From assembly GCA_005879255.1 (NCBI GenBank), contig VBKY01000065.1, positions 1 to 8,164 on the forward strand: a stretch of 8,164 bases of DNA, read 5' to 3'. The stretch is from Deltaproteobacteria bacterium (GTDB lineage Bacteria; Desulfobacterota_B; Binatia; UBA9968). Both the position numbers and the translations under genes were made by a program. Of this stretch, positions 1-6,215 are shown piece by piece (positions within the stretch are counted from its first letter, which is position 1; the number at the start of each line of letters is the position of its first letter). The notes beneath the pieces are model-generated. The model did not search any database, was not told the DNA's origin, and was given only the letters and a program-made list of their open reading frames with translations.

Positions 1-543
1 GGCCGCGGCCAACCCGCGGTAGCCGGACCGTCTTTCAAGTACGCGCGCCAGACCGACCCGGAGCATCATGTGCCCGACGTCATCGAACGCTTTAACAAGT
101 ATGGCTTCCGCGGCAGCAAACAAGTCGTGCAGATGATCTGGGGGGGCGCCTTCGAACGATTTCCCAAGCTGAAAATTTACGTCGCCGAAGTGCAAATCGG
201 CTGGTTGCCCAACTGGATGGACCAGATGGACAATGAATATGGCCGCCAACAGTATTGGGCCGAGCGCGTCTTAGGACTGCCGCGGCTCAGCCGCATGCCG
301 AGCGAATATGCCCGCGAACACTGCTACTGGGGCTTCAATCGCAATCCGGTCGGAGTGCGCATCGCGCGCCAAGAGATGGGTGTCGATAAGGTCATGTGGG
401 CGAGCGATTTTCCACATCTCGAATCAGATTGGCCGAATTCACGAAAAGTTATCGCGGAAAATTTCGCCGGAGTGTCGGAAGAAGAGCTGTGGAAAATGAC
501 TGTCGGGAATGCAGTGAAATATTTTCATCTGGCGGATAAATAA
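1..543 (+). CDS. Amidohydrolase-2 family metal-dependent hydrolase, C-terminal part (5' truncated by window edge)
   Basis: The frame is open from base 1 to TAA at 541-543 (180 residues). A GTG at 70 could be read as a start, but the 23 codons before it look like protein (for example FKYARQTDPEHH), so the gene very probably begins outside the window. The C-terminal half of a TIM-barrel hydrolase of the ACMSD/amidohydrolase-2 group (PF04909) is visible. The segment GGAFERFPKLKIYVAEVQIG is the beta-strand that carries a His in many relatives and a Glu/Gln-type variant in this subgroup. The segment MWASDFPH (Asp near fragment residue 136) carries the conserved metal or catalytic Asp. The end, VGNAVKYFHL, is the usual terminal helix motif (GNA.+.f.l). 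The family performs C-C or C-N hydrolysis or decarboxylation of small, often aromatic, acids in the cytoplasm. The N-terminal HxH metal site is outside the window and the substrate cannot be told. The next gene is over 150 nt away, so operon membership is uncertain. Confidence 0.88.
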   Translation, partial: GRGQPAVAGPSFKYARQTDPEHHVPDVIERFNKYGFRGSKQVVQMIWGGAFERFPKLKIYVAEVQIGWLPNWMDQMDNEYGRQQYWAERVLGLPRLSRMPSEYAREHCYWGFNRNPVGVRIARQEMGVDKVMWASDFPHLESDWPNSRKVIAENFAGVSEEELWKMTVGNAVKYFHLADK

Positions 544-568
544 AATGTGTCGCGTTCCGCCGGATTTC

Positions 569-628
569 GTAGGGCGATCCCCCCGGGGTCGCCCATCCGA
601 CTGGGCAGACACGGGGGTCTGCCCCTAC
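569..628. repeat. 60-nt intergenic palindromic repeat, family A copy 1
   Basis: This 60-nt unit begins GTAGGG and ends CCCCTAC. It contains two consecutive inverted repeats: GGGCGA..C-run..GGGGTCGCCC, then GGGCAGACACGGGGGTCTGCCC. It aligns without gaps to the unit at 2555-2614 (49 of 60 identical by my count, more if one indel is allowed). It lies 25 nt after the amidohydrolase stop codon. Such units occur as dispersed elements in many environmental genomes. A role in transcript termination or mRNA 3' protection is possible but inferred. Confidence 0.85.
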
Positions 629-635
629 ATCGATG

Positions 636-654
636 CGTCGTTAATCGAACGACG
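636..654. other. Small hairpin in the gap after the amidohydrolase gene
   Basis: CGTCGTT (636-642) and AACGACG (648-654) form a perfect 7-bp inverted repeat with a 5-nt loop. It has no T-run and sits between repeat A copy 1 and the ribosome binding site at 689-696. Its function is unknown; it could be an operator half-site pair or chance. Confidence 0.35.
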
Positions 655-702
655 AATGGCAGCCAATTTGAAAATCATTGCGCATCCCAAGAGGAGCAGC
701 CC

Positions 703-762
703 GTGAGCGCTGAAATTGCCGATCTTAAAACGCTTGATGCTGAATTGGATCTCGACTTCTAA
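703..762 (+). pseudogene. Short 5' reading frame with a good RBS, possibly the severed N-terminus of the redoxin gene
   Basis: A GTG at 703 follows AGAGGAG (689-695) at good spacing, the clearest Shine-Dalgarno in this gap. It encodes only 19 residues (SAEIADLKTLDAELDLDF after the start) before TAA at 760-762. The stop lies at the left edge of the palindrome at 759-807. On the far side of that palindrome a different frame continues with an acidic, protein-like stretch that joins the redoxin domain. The simplest reading is one gene whose 5' end was split when the palindrome entered and brought a stop and a frameshift. Alternatively it is a genuine tiny leader peptide. I do not recognise the peptide itself. 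Confidence 0.35.
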
Positions 763-807
763 CATGCTGGACTGCGAGATGCTTCGCTTCGCTCAGCATG
801 ACATTAG
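759..807. repeat. Palindromic repeat of the 'TTCGCTTCGCTCAGCATGACA' type
   Basis: CTAA-CATGCTG (759-769) is mirrored by CAGCATG-ACA-TTAG (794-807), and an inner GCGA (774-777) pairs with TCGC (789-792). The core GATGCTTCGCTTCGCTCAGC resembles a dispersed hairpin repeat common in environmental bacterial genomes. It supplies the stop codon of the 703 frame. It also supplies the ATG at 798, so that ATG lies inside repeat DNA and is a doubtful start for the redoxin gene. Confidence 0.6.
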
Positions 808-1553
808 AGAGGAAGCTCTTAGATACTGAGCGGCTAGTGACCGACGAAGAACGCACGTACAATTCGGAAGAATTTACCGCCGCCGCGTCGACGCCAACTA
901 ATCCGGGCGAGACTATGGCGGCGAAAGTCGGCGTCGCCGCCCCCGAGTTCGAGGCTTCGACCTTGGACGGCGCGGTCATTCGTTCGAGCGACTTCCGCGG
1001 CAAGCGGCATGTCGTGATGATGACCGGCGCGGTGACCAGCCCGATGTGCGCCTTTGAAGTGCCGGCATTCAATCAATTACAAACTGAATTCGAAGGCAAA
1101 GGGGTTTCTTTTTTTCTACTCTACACGCGTGAATCGCACCCGGCGGAAAATTACCCTGCGCATAGCTCATTCGAACAAAAGCTCGCTTACGCGCGCGACT
1201 TGAAGCGGTTGGAAAATATTCAATTCCCAATCCTTGTCGATCAACTCGATGGCAGAATTCATCGCGCCTACGGGGTTTGGCCCAACGCTCTTTTCGTCAT
1301 CCACAAAGATGGCCGGCTCATCTTTCGCAGCAACATGGCCAACCATAGCGAGCTGCGCCAGTTTTTAGACGACTTGTTGGCAGCCGAAAAGGCGGCGGGC
1401 GAAGGACGCGTAACGCACTTGCAGTATTCCGAGCGCGTGGTGCCGCATGAAGCCGACCAAGCGACGCACAGGCGCGTCTACGAACGAGCCGGGCCAAAAG
1501 CCTTTGAAGACTACTGGGCCAAGCGCCCGCAGAATCGCAATCGCTGGCCGTGA
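798..1553 (+). CDS. Redoxin (AhpC/TSA, iodothyronine deiodinase-like) domain protein with Ser at the usual catalytic Cys/Sec position
   Basis: The 251-residue frame contains a thioredoxin-fold domain. Residues 45-70 (VGVAAPEFEASTLDG...) are the usual redoxin entry, followed by a core strand and TGAVTSPMC (77-84). Next come the deiodinase/redoxin-like strand FFLLYTRESHPAENY, a QKLAYARDL helix, FPILVDQLDG, and PNALFVIHKDGRLIFR with the conserved cis-Pro region. In relatives the segment is T-Cys/Sec-P-x or CxxC. Here it reads SPMC with Ser81, and Cys84 is the only cysteine in the protein, so classical two-cysteine disulfide exchange within one chain is impossible. The C-terminal 60 residues are charged and not recognised. 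The start is uncertain: ATG 798 lies in a palindrome and has no RBS, while GTG 837 and ATG 915 are in-frame alternatives, 915 fitting the domain edge best. There is no signal peptide, so it is probably cytoplasmic. Its TGA abuts the ATG of the next gene, which suggests translational coupling. Confidence 0.8.
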   Translation: MTLERKLLDTERLVTDEERTYNSEEFTAAASTPTNPGETMAAKVGVAAPEFEASTLDGAVIRSSDFRGKRHVVMMTGAVTSPMCAFEVPAFNQLQTEFEGKGVSFFLLYTRESHPAENYPAHSSFEQKLAYARDLKRLENIQFPILVDQLDGRIHRAYGVWPNALFVIHKDGRLIFRSNMANHSELRQFLDDLLAAEKAAGEGRVTHLQYSERVVPHEADQATHRRVYERAGPKAFEDYWAKRPQNRNRWP

Positions 1554-2505
1554 ATGAACACCAAGGACGTCGCAATCCGACCGAGTGCATTATTATCGGT
1601 CTTATTAATTCTTTTCGTCTTATTCCCCACCGCTCAACTCGCGCGCGCCGCGACCCGCGACCTCGAACGGGTGCGCATCGGCTACTCCGTCGGCGGACTG
1701 ATTCCTTTTCCACTCATCGTTGCCAAAGAAAACCGGTTCTTCGAGCAAGCCGGTTTCGACGCCGAGCTCATCAATATTCCGCCAACGATTGCGGTTACAG
1801 CCCTGGTCTCGGGTGACATCCAGTATGTGATCTTTGATGGTTTATAACGATCGGCCGCTGTTTTCCCTGATGTCGCGTCCCGACATTCGTTCCATCAAAG
1901 AGCTCAAAGGAAAAGTCCTGGGCGTGGCCACCCTCACATCGGGAGAATCCTTCTTATCGAGGCGCTTCCTCAAGGACGCCGGCATCGATGCCGACAAAGA
2001 AATGACTCTGCGCGTCATCGGCAATACACCGGACAGACTCCAAGCGCTCAGAGCGGGGGCGGTGGACGCGACAACGCTGACACTTCCCGCGGACATTCAT
2101 GCCGAGCGTTTGGGGCTGCGAAGATTGGCATTCATGGGCGACACGCTGGAAAGCATCAACGGTGGTTTCGGCGTTTCGGAACGCTGGCTGCAACAGCGGC
2201 CCGATCAGATCAAAAAAATGATTGCCGTGGCGTTTAGAGGCATGGCCCATGCGCGCGCGCAGCGTCAGGACTCCATTGCGCTGATTATGTCGAAATGGAA
2301 GCTCGAAAGAGAAATTGCCGACAAAGCTTTCGAGATGATGATAAAAACCTGGACAGACAGCGGCATCGCATCGGACCAGGCACTGCAGGCGGGCATCGAG
2401 GAAAGCTTGAAGGTTTCTAATGCCAAGCAGTCGGTGCCAATATCTCGCGTCGCGGATTTCAGCCTGGCGCGCGAAGTGTATCGGGAATTAAAGACGAAGT
2501 CGTAG
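1554..2505 (+). pseudogene. ABC-type NMT1/SsuA-family solute-binding protein, disrupted by an internal deletion and frameshift
   Basis: The first part (1554-1847, 97 residues) has a Sec signal peptide (hydrophobic run, then AQLARA) and the mature start RVRIGYSVGGLIPFPLIVAK...GFDAELINI, then SGDIQYVIFDG before TAA. The second part (in frame from about 1837 to TAG 2503-2505) begins VYNDRPLFSLMSRPDI and runs through SIKELKGKVLGV to the end of the domain. Both are typical of the nitrate/sulfonate/taurine/thiamine-precursor binding family (PF09084). In the intact relative at 5185-6198, about 51 residues separate SGD from the end of QLKGK; here there are about 36. So roughly 15 codons plus a frame-changing remainder are missing at the GATG/GTTTAT junction near 1837. 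The ATG directly follows the redoxin TGA. The second part could be translated from TTG 1834 or ATG 1837, but it would lack a signal peptide and lobe-1 strands. I call it non-functional unless the junction is an assembly error. Confidence 0.82.
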
Positions 2506-2554
2506 GGAGCGGTCTGCATAGTAGAACAAGTCGTATTTAGGTCCTGCAACGATT

Positions 2555-2614
2555 GTAGGGGCGACCCCCCGTGGTCGCCCATCCGGAAGGGCAGACACAG
2601 GGGCCTACCCCTAC
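2555..2614. repeat. 60-nt intergenic palindromic repeat, family A copy 2
   Basis: This is the same length and orientation as the copy at 569-628. GTAGGGGCGACC pairs with GGTCGCCC in the left half, and GGGCAGACACAGGGGCCTACCC forms the right half. It lies 50 nt after the stop of the broken binding-protein gene and 60 nt before the next start. The rest of this gap (2506-2673) shows only an A-rich stretch at 2618-2624 and no clear promoter. Confidence 0.87.
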
Positions 2615-2673
2615 CTGAAAAAAATTGAACTAACCGTCACCCTGCTAGCCAATTGATATCTGGCGGACGAAAT

Positions 2674-3657
2674 ATGAACGAGAAAAAAACATTGCTCAAG
2701 CCGACGCGGATGCGCACGCACCCGCACACGACGCGCTCGCGCTTGATGCTCGAAGTGGCTTCCCAATTGGTCAGTCAAAAGGATTTTCCCTACCTTCAGG
2801 CTCGCGTGAGCCTGCGCGAACAGGGCGCCGATGAATGGCCGGTGACGCTTTTTGCGAGTGACAGCCCGGCGACGATTCACCAAGTCGCCGCCGGCAAAGT
2901 GCAGTTTGCGATGATCAATCCATCGATGATCCTCAAGCTTGCGGCCTTGGGCAGCGCGCCATTCAACGACCCCATTCCACTACGCGCGATCGCGGTGCTA
3001 CCGGCTTTGGACCAGATGGTGTTTGCGGTTAAACAGACAACCGGGCTGACAACCTTCAGCGATATCCGCGCGCGAAAGTTCCCGTTGAGAGTTTCGCTGC
3101 GCGGCCAGCCGGACCACTCCCTCCATGTCATTATTGACCATGTGCTTGCGGCTGCCGGGTTCTCGCTCGACGATGTCCGCTCCTGGGGCGGCGAAGTGCG
3201 CTACGACAGCGGCATGCCGTATGGCGCGAACCGCATCGGCGCGATCGAGCACGGCGAGATCGATGCCATCTTCGATGAAGGCGCGAGCGCATGGGGCAAC
3301 ATGGCACTCGAGCTGGGCATGCGCTTTCTCTCGTTGGACGAGACGATTTTGCGGCGACTGGAAGCAGTCGGTTTGCGCCGAGGTCTGATCGAACAGAAAT
3401 ATTTTTCCAAACTCGCCGCTGATATTCCAACGCTCGACTTCAGCGGCTGGCCGATCTACACTCGCGAGAATACATCCGATGACTTGGTCATTGATTTTTG
3501 CCGCGCTCTGGAAGCGAGCAAAGATCGAGTTCCATGGGCGAAGGATGCGTCGCTGCCGCTCGCGCAAATGGTCCGCGATACGCCCGAAGGCCACCTTGAA
3601 GTGCCGCTCCATCCGGCCGCTGAGGGCTTCTGGCGCGAACGCGGTTATCTGCTGTAG
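2674..3657 (+). CDS. TAXI-family (NMT1-like) solute-binding protein without a signal peptide
   Basis: The 327-residue protein resembles the TAXI family of TRAP-associated binding proteins (NMT1_3, PF16868 type). Visible parts are VQFAMINPSMILKLAALG (lobe-1 site), PLRAIAVLPALDQMVFAVK, SDIRARKFPLRVSLRGQPDH (typical 'dL+GK+v..g..g' region), the hinge VLAAAGFSLDDVRSWGGEV, GEIDAIFDEGASAW, and SGWPIYTRE near the C-terminus. ATG 2674 is preferred over TTG 2653; the upstream GGCGGA is a weak RBS. The N-terminus MNEKKTLLKPTRMRTHPHTT is charged with no hydrophobic segment. The frame upstream closes at TGA 2626-2628 without adding one, so the protein appears cytoplasmic. It may be an intracellular ligand-binding or enzyme-like relative of the fold (the THI5 and 4,5-dihydroxyphthalate decarboxylase families are precedents of this kind) rather than a transporter subunit. 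No TRAP membrane gene is nearby. Repeats flank the gene on both sides, so it is probably transcribed alone. Confidence 0.8.
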   Translation: MNEKKTLLKPTRMRTHPHTTRSRLMLEVASQLVSQKDFPYLQARVSLREQGADEWPVTLFASDSPATIHQVAAGKVQFAMINPSMILKLAALGSAPFNDPIPLRAIAVLPALDQMVFAVKQTTGLTTFSDIRARKFPLRVSLRGQPDHSLHVIIDHVLAAAGFSLDDVRSWGGEVRYDSGMPYGANRIGAIEHGEIDAIFDEGASAWGNMALELGMRFLSLDETILRRLEAVGLRRGLIEQKYFSKLAADIPTLDFSGWPIYTRENTSDDLVIDFCRALEASKDRVPWAKDASLPLAQMVRDTPEGHLEVPLHPAAEGFWRERGYLL

Positions 3658-3703
3658 AAAAGATTTTTATTAAGAAGGCACGAGTTTCAGACGCGAAGTC
3701 GAC

Positions 3704-3794
3704 TTCACCGCAGAGGCACAGAGTACTCAGAGTAGGGGCGACCGGCCGGTCGCCCCTATTTCTCCCTCAGCGTCCTCAGCGCCTCCGCGGTAAA
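3704..3794. repeat. Family B inverted repeat (TTCACCGCAGAGGCACAGAG arms) with a family A palindrome inside
   Basis: The left arm TTCACCGCAGAGGCACAGAG (3704-3723) is mirrored by CTCAGCGCCTCCGCGGTAAA (3775-3794), with about 16 of 20 positions complementary. The loop is occupied by the perfect palindrome at 3733-3758. Related arms recur at 6216 and 6358. The element lies 46 nt after the TAXI gene stop. The 'CACCGCAGAGGCACAGAG...CTCTGCGGTGAA' motif is a dispersed intergenic repeat known from many environmental genomes; this is recalled, not searched. Confidence 0.8.
3733..3758. repeat. Perfect 26-nt palindrome, short family A copy 3
   Basis: TAGGGGCGACCGG is followed immediately by its exact reverse complement CCGGTCGCCCCTA. 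The outer GTAGGGGCGACC/GGTCGCCCC matches the left half of the unit at 2555-2614; the GGGCAGACAC right half is missing. It sits in the loop of the family B inverted repeat. As RNA it would fold into a very stable GC hairpin, with no T-run after it. Confidence 0.85.
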
Positions 3795-3802
3795 TCTCCG
3801 AA

Positions 3803-3842
3803 TTGACTCCCTAATTGACTTCCCGCAATCGTTTCCTATACT
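3803..3842 (+). promoter_or_regulatory. Probable sigma-70 promoter for the COG1840 binding-protein gene, with a duplicated -35 motif
   Basis: TTGACT at 3815-3820 and TATACT at 3837-3842 are separated by 16 nt, each matching the consensus at 5 of 6 positions. The predicted transcription start, near 3849, lies about 50 nt upstream of ATG 3898. A second AATTGACT starts 12 nt earlier (3801-3808), giving a tandem direct repeat that could be a second -35 or a regulator site. This is the best promoter in the window. It supports independent transcription of the gene at 3898. Confidence 0.6.
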
Positions 3843-3897
3843 CATTCAACTTTGTTCGCCTGTTTAACGAACTAATAAGAGTGCGGAGATAAGCGTA

Positions 3898-4920
3898 ATG
3901 AGCTCAGTTTTTGCAAGACTGGTCTGCGTTGGCTTGTGGACCATTCTCTTTTCTCTCGGCGGGCAATCGGCGTGGGGCCAAACCGACGAGCGAACCAAAC
4001 TGATCGAGGCGGCGAAAAAGGAAGGAAAACTCCTTTGGTACACGTCGACCAACGTGACCGAGTCGAAGCCGCTGCTGGACGATTTTGAAAAGCAAAATCC
4101 GTTCATCAAAGGCGAAATCTTTCGCGCCAGCGGCGAGGTGATTCTAAATCGCATCGTCACCGAGACTCGCGCGAACAAGTGGAACTTCGACGTCGTTATG
4201 GTCGGTGAATTCGACGTGTTGATGGACGCCAAATTGCTCGCCCCTTACAAGTCGCCCGAAGCGAAGAACTTCATCCCGGACTTTGTAAATCCCAACGGCT
4301 ACTGGACCGCTGTCTACGTAAACTACCGGGCCATCGGCTATAATCCTAAGCTCGTTGCCGAGAAGGATGCCCCAAAGCAGTGGGAGGATTTACTGGACGC
4401 GAAATGGAAAGGAAAGATTGCGCTTGAAGAAGAGGACTACGTTTGGTACGGCGCGCTGGCGAAGTTTTGGGGCAAAGAGAGAACGCAAAAATACATGAGA
4501 GCTCTGGCGAAGCGAGACATACAATGGCGCAAGGGACATACCTTGATCGCGCAGCTGATGGCGGCGGGGGAATTCCCTCTCGGCGTCATCTACGCGCATC
4601 GCATCGAAGAGATGAAGCAACGGGGAGCACCAGTCGAATGGGCGAATACCGTCAACCCGGTGGTGGCAACATTGAGCGGAGCGGGCTTGAGTGTGAAGCC
4701 GCCTCATCCGAATGCGGCGAGACTCTTTATCGATTTTCTTCTGTCCAAACCTGCCCAGCAGCGGCTGCGCGCGCTTCGGCGCATTCCAGCGCGCTCTGAC
4801 GTCGAACCTCTCTCACCGAAAATGGATCAGTCCAAGCTCAAGCTCGCGATTGCGCTGAGGGAGTCTGTGGAAGAGTACAACGCGGCCATCAAAGAGTTCC
4901 GGGAGATTTTCGGCAGGTAA
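3898..4920 (+). CDS. COG1840-type (Fe3+/spermidine-like) periplasmic solute-binding protein
   Basis: The 340-residue protein has a Sec signal peptide (residues 1-27 or 28, ending near SAWGQ). Family marks follow: KLIEAAKKEGKLLWYTST, LLDDFEKQNPFIKGEIFRAS, WNFDVVMVGEFDVLMDAKLL, YWTAVYVNYRAIGYNPKL, WEDLLDAKWKGKIAL, AAGEFPLGVIYAHRIEE and PHPNAARLFIDFLLS (AfuA/FbpA-like, SBP_bac_6 type). The length is normal and the gene looks intact. GGAG at 3885-3888, nine nt before ATG, sets the start. The double Tyr that holds iron in true ferric-binding relatives is not seen; the position reads IYAH (Tyr232, His234). An organic or other ligand is therefore as likely as iron. A similar YAH...KxxGAPV motif recurs in the broken paralogue at 6401-7403. 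It would act in the periplasm. No permease or ATPase gene is adjacent. Confidence 0.88.
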   Translation: MSSVFARLVCVGLWTILFSLGGQSAWGQTDERTKLIEAAKKEGKLLWYTSTNVTESKPLLDDFEKQNPFIKGEIFRASGEVILNRIVTETRANKWNFDVVMVGEFDVLMDAKLLAPYKSPEAKNFIPDFVNPNGYWTAVYVNYRAIGYNPKLVAEKDAPKQWEDLLDAKWKGKIALEEEDYVWYGALAKFWGKERTQKYMRALAKRDIQWRKGHTLIAQLMAAGEFPLGVIYAHRIEEMKQRGAPVEWANTVNPVVATLSGAGLSVKPPHPNAARLFIDFLLSKPAQQRLRALRRIPARSDVEPLSPKMDQSKLKLAIALRESVEEYNAAIKEFREIFGR

Positions 4921-4928
4921 TGGGAAGG

Positions 4929-4947
4929 AAAAACGAGGCCGTTTTTT
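4929..4947 (+). terminator. Weak hairpin plus T-run after the COG1840 gene
   Basis: AAAAACG (4929-4935) pairs with CGTTTTT (4940-4946) around an AGGC loop, and another T follows. It starts 9 nt after the TAA. The stem is mostly A-T, so it is a marginal intrinsic terminator; the T-run is partly in the stem. Confidence 0.35.
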
Positions 4948-4967
4948 AATCGCTGCGGTTAGTTTCC

Positions 4968-4980
4968 CGCAGCTTGCTGC
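4968..4980. repeat. CGCAGCTTGCTGC mini-hairpin, copy 1
   Basis: GCAGC-TT-GCTGC is a perfect 5-bp inverted repeat with a 2-nt loop, preceded by CC. The same 13-mer recurs at 5127-5139 in the same gap. It resembles the core of a dispersed CCGCAGCTTGCTGCGG-type repeat. Confidence 0.5.
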
Positions 4981-5009
4981 ACAGTCGTCGTTGATAGCAT
5001 TCTCAGAGT

Positions 5010-5044
5010 CCCGTCATTCCCGCATGCTTTTAGCGGGAATCCAG
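5010..5044. repeat. GTCATTCCCGC...GCGGGAAT dispersed hairpin repeat
   Basis: ATTCCCGC (5016-5023) and GCGGGAAT (5033-5040) form a perfect 8-bp stem with a 9-nt loop, flanked by CCGTC and CCAG. This is the form CCGTCATTCCCGC(N)GCGGGAATCCAG, similar to dRS3-like elements seen in many proteobacterial genomes. It lies mid-gap between the third and fourth binding-protein genes. Confidence 0.7.
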
Positions 5045-5126
5045 GCGAGTTCCGGAGCTGGACCCGCGATTAAAACGTTCGGGGGTGCGGCTTGGAGAAA
5101 AGTGATCCGAGGACCTCTTGATACCG

Positions 5127-5139
5127 CGCAGCTTGCTGC
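5127..5139. repeat. CGCAGCTTGCTGC mini-hairpin, copy 2
   Basis: This is the exact 13-mer seen at 4968-4980, here in the context GATACCG...CGGGTTGTTCA. The outer stem is partly degraded: ACC at 5123-5125 can still pair with GGT at 5142-5144, but the two intervening pairs are mismatched. The remainder of the gap 4921-5184 shows no gene. Confidence 0.5.
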
Positions 5140-5184
5140 CGGGTTGTTCATTTGCGACTGATCGCGCCATGAGGGAGCCGGCTC

Positions 5185-6198
5185 ATGTGGAAAAACTCGC
5201 ACGTCAATAGATCATTTTTCTATTTCGGTTTTCTACTCGCATGGATTTTCGCCGACGGAGTCGCCGCCCAAGAGTTAAAGAAGGTCCGCTTCGGCTATCC
5301 GTCGCTCGGTTTTCGCCAAGGCCATATCTGGGTGGCGAAAGACGAAGGACTCTTTAAAAAATACGGCCTCGATGTCGAGCCGATCTTTTTGCGCGGCGGG
5401 CAACTCGCAATTCAGGCATTGGCCAGCGGCGATCCGCCTTTAATGAGCATCGGTCAGGTGGTTCAAGCCGGCCTGGCGGGGTTTGATCTAACGCTGATCG
5501 CCGGAGTGGAGATCTATTACGACTCGACTGTTTTTGCCCGTCCGGGCATTACACGGCTGGAACAGTTGAAAGGAAAGAGGCTCGGCATCAGCGGCTACGG
5601 CGCCGCCACTCATTTTGCCGCGATCATCGTGGCGCAGCATCTCAACCTCGATCCGGATAAAGACATTATCCTCGTGCCCGGCGGCCCCGATGCGGAACGT
5701 GTCGCCGCCATGTCCGCGGGAAAGATCGACGCGGCGATCTTCAACTCGTCGACAATACCTATTGCCAAGCGCATGGGCTTGATCGAGCTCGTCAAGATTC
5801 CCGATCTGAAGGTAGAAGTGCAGGGCAATGGCATGGCGACGACGCGGAGCTATATTAAAAGCAATCGAGATGTCGTCAAGTCAGGGCTGAAAGGCTACAT
5901 CGAAGGCATCAATTTCATCTTCAACAACAAGCAGGCCACGCAGAAAATCTTCGGCAAATACATGCGCACCAACGACGCCGATGTGCTGGAGACTTCGTAT
6001 CAGGCCTATGTCAACACGACGCCTAAGAAGCCCTACCCGACGCTCAAAGGTCTGCAGTTTCTTTTGGACCGTCTGGCGCCGACGATGCCGCAGGCAAAGA
6101 CAGCGAAGCCGGAGCAATTTGTCGATATGAGCTTCTTGCAGGAGCTGGAGAAGGAAGGTTTCTTCAACGAGATGGCGAAGCGCTATCCGGGGAAATAG
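5185..6198 (+). CDS. ABC-type NMT1/SsuA-family periplasmic solute-binding protein (intact)
   Basis: The 337-residue protein begins with a Sec signal peptide (residues 1-28: basic start, FFYFGFLLAWIF core, cleavage after GVAA or GVAAQ). The mature part opens with the family signature KKVRFGYPSLGFRQGHIWVA, then DEGLFKKYGLDVEPIFLRGG, ALASGDPPLMSIG, GITRLEQLKGKRLGISGYGA, MSAGKIDAAIFNSS, and a helical C-terminal lobe ending in a KEGFFNEM segment. This is the nitrate/sulfonate/taurine/riboflavin-precursor type of binding protein (PF09084); the ligand cannot be told. GAGGGAG at 5171-5177, seven nt before the start, fixes ATG 5185. No ATPase or permease gene is present. It is the intact reference that shows what is missing from the broken relative at 1554-2505. 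Confidence 0.9.
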   Translation: MWKNSHVNRSFFYFGFLLAWIFADGVAAQELKKVRFGYPSLGFRQGHIWVAKDEGLFKKYGLDVEPIFLRGGQLAIQALASGDPPLMSIGQVVQAGLAGFDLTLIAGVEIYYDSTVFARPGITRLEQLKGKRLGISGYGAATHFAAIIVAQHLNLDPDKDIILVPGGPDAERVAAMSAGKIDAAIFNSSTIPIAKRMGLIELVKIPDLKVEVQGNGMATTRSYIKSNRDVVKSGLKGYIEGINFIFNNKQATQKIFGKYMRTNDADVLETSYQAYVNTTPKKPYPTLKGLQFLLDRLAPTMPQAKTAKPEQFVDMSFLQELEKEGFFNEMAKRYPGK

Positions 6199-6215
6199 AA
6201 AAAGCGATAAGATCA

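Noticed and set aside
547..762. 71-codon + strand frame after the amidohydrolase
   Set aside because: Its first two thirds translate repeat A and a hairpin; only the last 19 codons from GTG 703 have an RBS, and these are reported separately.
1038..1050. Selenocysteine at the redoxin active site
   Set aside because: The codon is AGC, not TGA, so the residue is Ser.
2998..3612. 204-codon - strand frame opposite the TAXI gene
   Set aside because: Antisense shadow of a well-supported coding gene; no RBS and no recognisable domain.
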